From Bacillota bacterium (lineage in GTDB: Bacteria; Bacillota; Clostridia; Christensenellales; Aristaeellaceae): 6,838 bases of DNA. The DNA is taken from positions 1 through 6,838 of the forward strand of contig JAEWRJ010000119.1 in the NCBI GenBank assembly GCA_023460055.1, in the 5' to 3' direction. Positions 5,591-6,838 of the stretch are shown here, piece by piece. The notes below the pieces were generated by a model, which was not told the DNA's origin, ran no database searches, and saw nothing but the letters and a program-made list of their open reading frames with translations. Within the stretch, counting starts at the first letter, position 1, and every line of letters starts with the position of its first letter. Both the position numbers and the translations under genes were made by a program.

Positions 5591-6145
5591 CTATTTCGAA
5601 GAATACATCGCTTTCATCCCATGCCGCTTGATGATATCGCGGTGCCTGTCAAGCACTGCTGTTCCCTCCGGCGCAATCCGGTAGCGCCTCAGCGTGATCA
5701 GGCCGTCCAGTTCCTCCCCCGAGAAGTTATTCAGCACGCGCTGCAAGAGCTCCTCTTTTTTCCCGGATAAAGGGAGAGCTTTTCCCTTGAGCAGCCGCTT
5801 CAGAACATCAGCATTCAAAAGAGACAGGCTTTCCCGCGCGCCGCAGTAAACGGCATATCCTTTATCGACCAGCAGGCGCTTGGCTTCCTCGGCCTCAACG
5901 CCGTATCGGTACTCAAAATACTGAGGCGCAAGGAATTCATTGGTAATGCTCGACACCTCCATCAGCCAGAGCATCACGATGTGGCCGGGCAGCAGCCCTT
6001 CCCCGGTCCTCACCATGTTGGCGCGTGGCACCCGGCTGTAAGGAAAACGCTCCGGCGTGCTGATCCAGGCTTCAAGATCCCTCTGCGGCGATATGTAGGG
6101 CTGCTCAGGATAATCTTTATATACAGGATGCGTGATCTTATCCAT
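5591..6145 (-). CDS. SAP-domain protein of unknown function
   Basis: 184-residue soluble protein with no signal peptide. Residues 108-141, with LKRLLKGKALPLSGKKEELL at 115-134, match the SAP helix-extended-loop-helix pattern (leader helix, GLPxSGKKxEL-type turn, second helix). In other proteins this motif usually binds DNA or RNA. The following RRYRIAPEGTAVLDRHRDII (153-172) resembles the short tail found after SAP motifs in Firmicutes proteins. The N-terminal half has a conserved-looking block, GHIVMLWLMEVSSITNEF (54-71) then YFEYRYGVEAEEAKRLL (76-92), which I recognise only as part of uncharacterised SAP proteins. Start ATG 6145 is chosen because AAGGAGG (6151-6157) lies five bases before it. 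The longer frame to 6208 would begin upstream of the promoter. It is transcribed divergently from ylmH. No function can be assigned. A nucleic-acid-binding role is inference. Confidence 0.82.
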   Translation of the reverse strand: MDKITHPVYKDYPEQPYISPQRDLEAWISTPERFPYSRVPRANMVRTGEGLLPGHIVMLWLMEVSSITNEFLAPQYFEYRYGVEAEEAKRLLVDKGYAVYCGARESLSLLNADVLKRLLKGKALPLSGKKEELLQRVLNNFSGEELDGLITLRRYRIAPEGTAVLDRHRDIIKRHGMKAMYSSK

Positions 6146-6150
6146 GGTCT

Positions 6151-6157
6151 CCTCCTT
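6151..6157 (-). promoter_or_regulatory. Ribosome-binding site of the SAP-domain protein
   Basis: AAGGAGG on the minus strand, five bases before ATG 6145. It selects this ATG over upstream in-frame codons. Confidence 0.85.
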
Positions 6158-6168
6158 ATGCATGGGTC

Positions 6169-6197
6169 TTTTCAGATTATACCAGGCTTGATAGAAT
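6169..6197 (+). promoter_or_regulatory. Probable promoter of ylmH, overlapping the divergent SAP promoter
   Basis: TTTTCA (6169-6174) and TAGAAT (6192-6197) are 17 bases apart, and TGA directly precedes the -10 as an extension. The start would be near 6204, some 20 bases before the ATG. Its -35 lies on the downstream side of the SAP-gene -10, so both promoters cannot be occupied together. TTGAT (6188-6192) and ATCAA (6204-6208) form a 21-bp interrupted inverted repeat over the -10 and start. Confidence 0.55.
6176..6184 (-). promoter_or_regulatory. Extended -10 promoter of the SAP-protein gene
   Basis: The minus strand reads TGGTATAAT, a perfect TATAAT (6181-6176) with a TGn extension and no good -35. 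The start would fall near 6169, with a leader of about 24 nt. The sequence it needs upstream overlaps the ylmH promoter. Confidence 0.72.
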
Positions 6198-6224
6198 ATA
6201 TGCATCAAAGGAAGGCGGATTCGT

Positions 6225-6838
6225 ATGGATGCTCAAAGCAGAGACCTGCTGCTGACAAAGATGGAAGACCTGGTGAGGAAAGCCGCTAAGACAGGTTGTG
6301 CGCACAGCAAATTCCTGACCCCGGCAGAGGCTGCGGAGGTCAGCCGGGCATTTGACGCCAGGCGCGATATTCTGTTTTCAGCAGACGGAGGCTTTCAGGG
6401 GGCAGAGCGCCAGTGCGCTCTGTTTGTTCAGCCCGATTGGGGCTCGTTTGACAGGGAGGATGTGCTGGCCGCCGTAGCGCTTGAGCACCGAACGCAGGAC
6501 ACCGTGCGTCATCAGGATGTATTGGGAAGTGTTCTGGGGCTCGGTTTATCCCGCGATGTGATGGGCGATATCGCCATTGAACCCGGCCGCGCCGTGTTTG
6601 TCTGCCTGGCGTCGATGGCAGGGTATATCATCGACCGCGTCGACAAGCTGGGCCGTATCGGTGTTAAAGCGCGGCGTATCCCCCTGTCCGAGCTGCCGGC
6701 CTTGAGCGAAAGTTTAACCCAAAGGCAGATCACCGTGGCTTCCCTGCGGCTGGACGCGCTGATCGCCGCGGCGTTTCATCTCTCCCGCGGCGACAGCGCG
6801 CAATTGATAGAGGCAGGATTGGTCCGGCTTGACCATCA
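6225..6838 (+). CDS. ylmH: YlmH/RqcP-family S4-domain RNA-binding protein (C-terminus cut by window end)
   Basis: The frame is open from ATG 6225 to the window end (204 complete codons). The full family length is about 255-260, so roughly 50 residues are missing. YlmH (RqcP in Bacillus subtilis) binds the 50S subunit and works with RqcH in adding alanine tails to stalled nascent chains. Matching features: KFLTPAEAAEV (29-39), GGFQGAERQCALF (55-67, the family's G-x-P/Q-G-AER block), HQDVLGSVLGLGLSRDVMGD (96-115), AGYIIDRVDKLGRIGV (132-147), and the start of the S4 domain at ASLRLDALIAAAFHLSR (172-188) continuing past residue 200. The ribosome-binding site is AAGGCGG (6212-6218), one mismatch from AAGGAGG, six bases before the ATG. 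In many Firmicutes ylmH lies within the sepF-ylmG-ylmH-divIVA cluster. Here the upstream neighbour is a divergent SAP-protein gene, so it seems to start its own transcript. Confidence 0.9.
   Translation, partial: MDAQSRDLLLTKMEDLVRKAAKTGCAHSKFLTPAEAAEVSRAFDARRDILFSADGGFQGAERQCALFVQPDWGSFDREDVLAAVALEHRTQDTVRHQDVLGSVLGLGLSRDVMGDIAIEPGRAVFVCLASMAGYIIDRVDKLGRIGVKARRIPLSELPALSESLTQRQITVASLRLDALIAAAFHLSRGDSAQLIEAGLVRLDH

Noticed and set aside
1..6838. CRISPR array, tRNA, insertion sequence, toxin-antitoxin or defence system
   Set aside because: I saw no spaced direct repeats, tRNA-like fold, transposase motif or recognisable defence protein. All substantial frames are explained by housekeeping families or the SAP protein.

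Overview
This is a moderately GC-rich bacterial chromosome segment that reads as housekeeping DNA from a member of the Bacillota, most likely class Clostridia. The evidence is strong AAGGAGG ribosome-binding sites, textbook sigma-A promoters (often extended -10 TGnTATAAT), U-tract hairpin terminators, and a YlmH/RqcP-family gene that is characteristic of Gram-positive bacteria. I see no phage, insertion sequence, CRISPR array, tRNA or rRNA.

Positions 1-1496 (+): the C-terminal end of 6-phosphogluconate dehydrogenase (gnd) overlaps by 8 bases the start of a LarA-type nickel-pincer racemase/epimerase. All the key LarA catalytic residues appear to be present. The overlap with gnd suggests a sugar acid such as gluconate as the substrate, rather than lactate. 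Positions 1497-2703 (+): a monocistronic glyceraldehyde-3-phosphate dehydrogenase gene (gap) with a near-consensus promoter and a strong terminator. Positions 2721-4220 (-): a full-length M32 metallocarboxypeptidase. It is divergent from a HAD-IB phosphatase (4309-4950, +) that probably starts at TTG. A 17-bp-stem bidirectional terminator (4960-5001) separates the phosphatase from the convergent ribosomal protein L19 gene (rplS, 5020-5373, -), which has its own promoter and a leader of about 70 nt. Upstream of rplS lies a SAP-domain protein gene (5591-6145, -). It is divergent from, and shares a tightly overlapping promoter region with, a partial ylmH/rqcP gene (6225 to the window end, +), a ribosome quality-control RNA-binding protein.

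The genes fall into central carbon metabolism (gnd, epimerase, gap) and translation or ribosome-associated functions (rplS, ylmH), with a peptidase, a phosphatase and a SAP protein between them. Except for gnd-epimerase, each gene appears to be its own transcription unit. I found no convincing new multi-gene system. The most worthwhile leads are the gnd-coupled LarA homologue, the overlapping SAP/ylmH divergent promoters, and the rplS leader.
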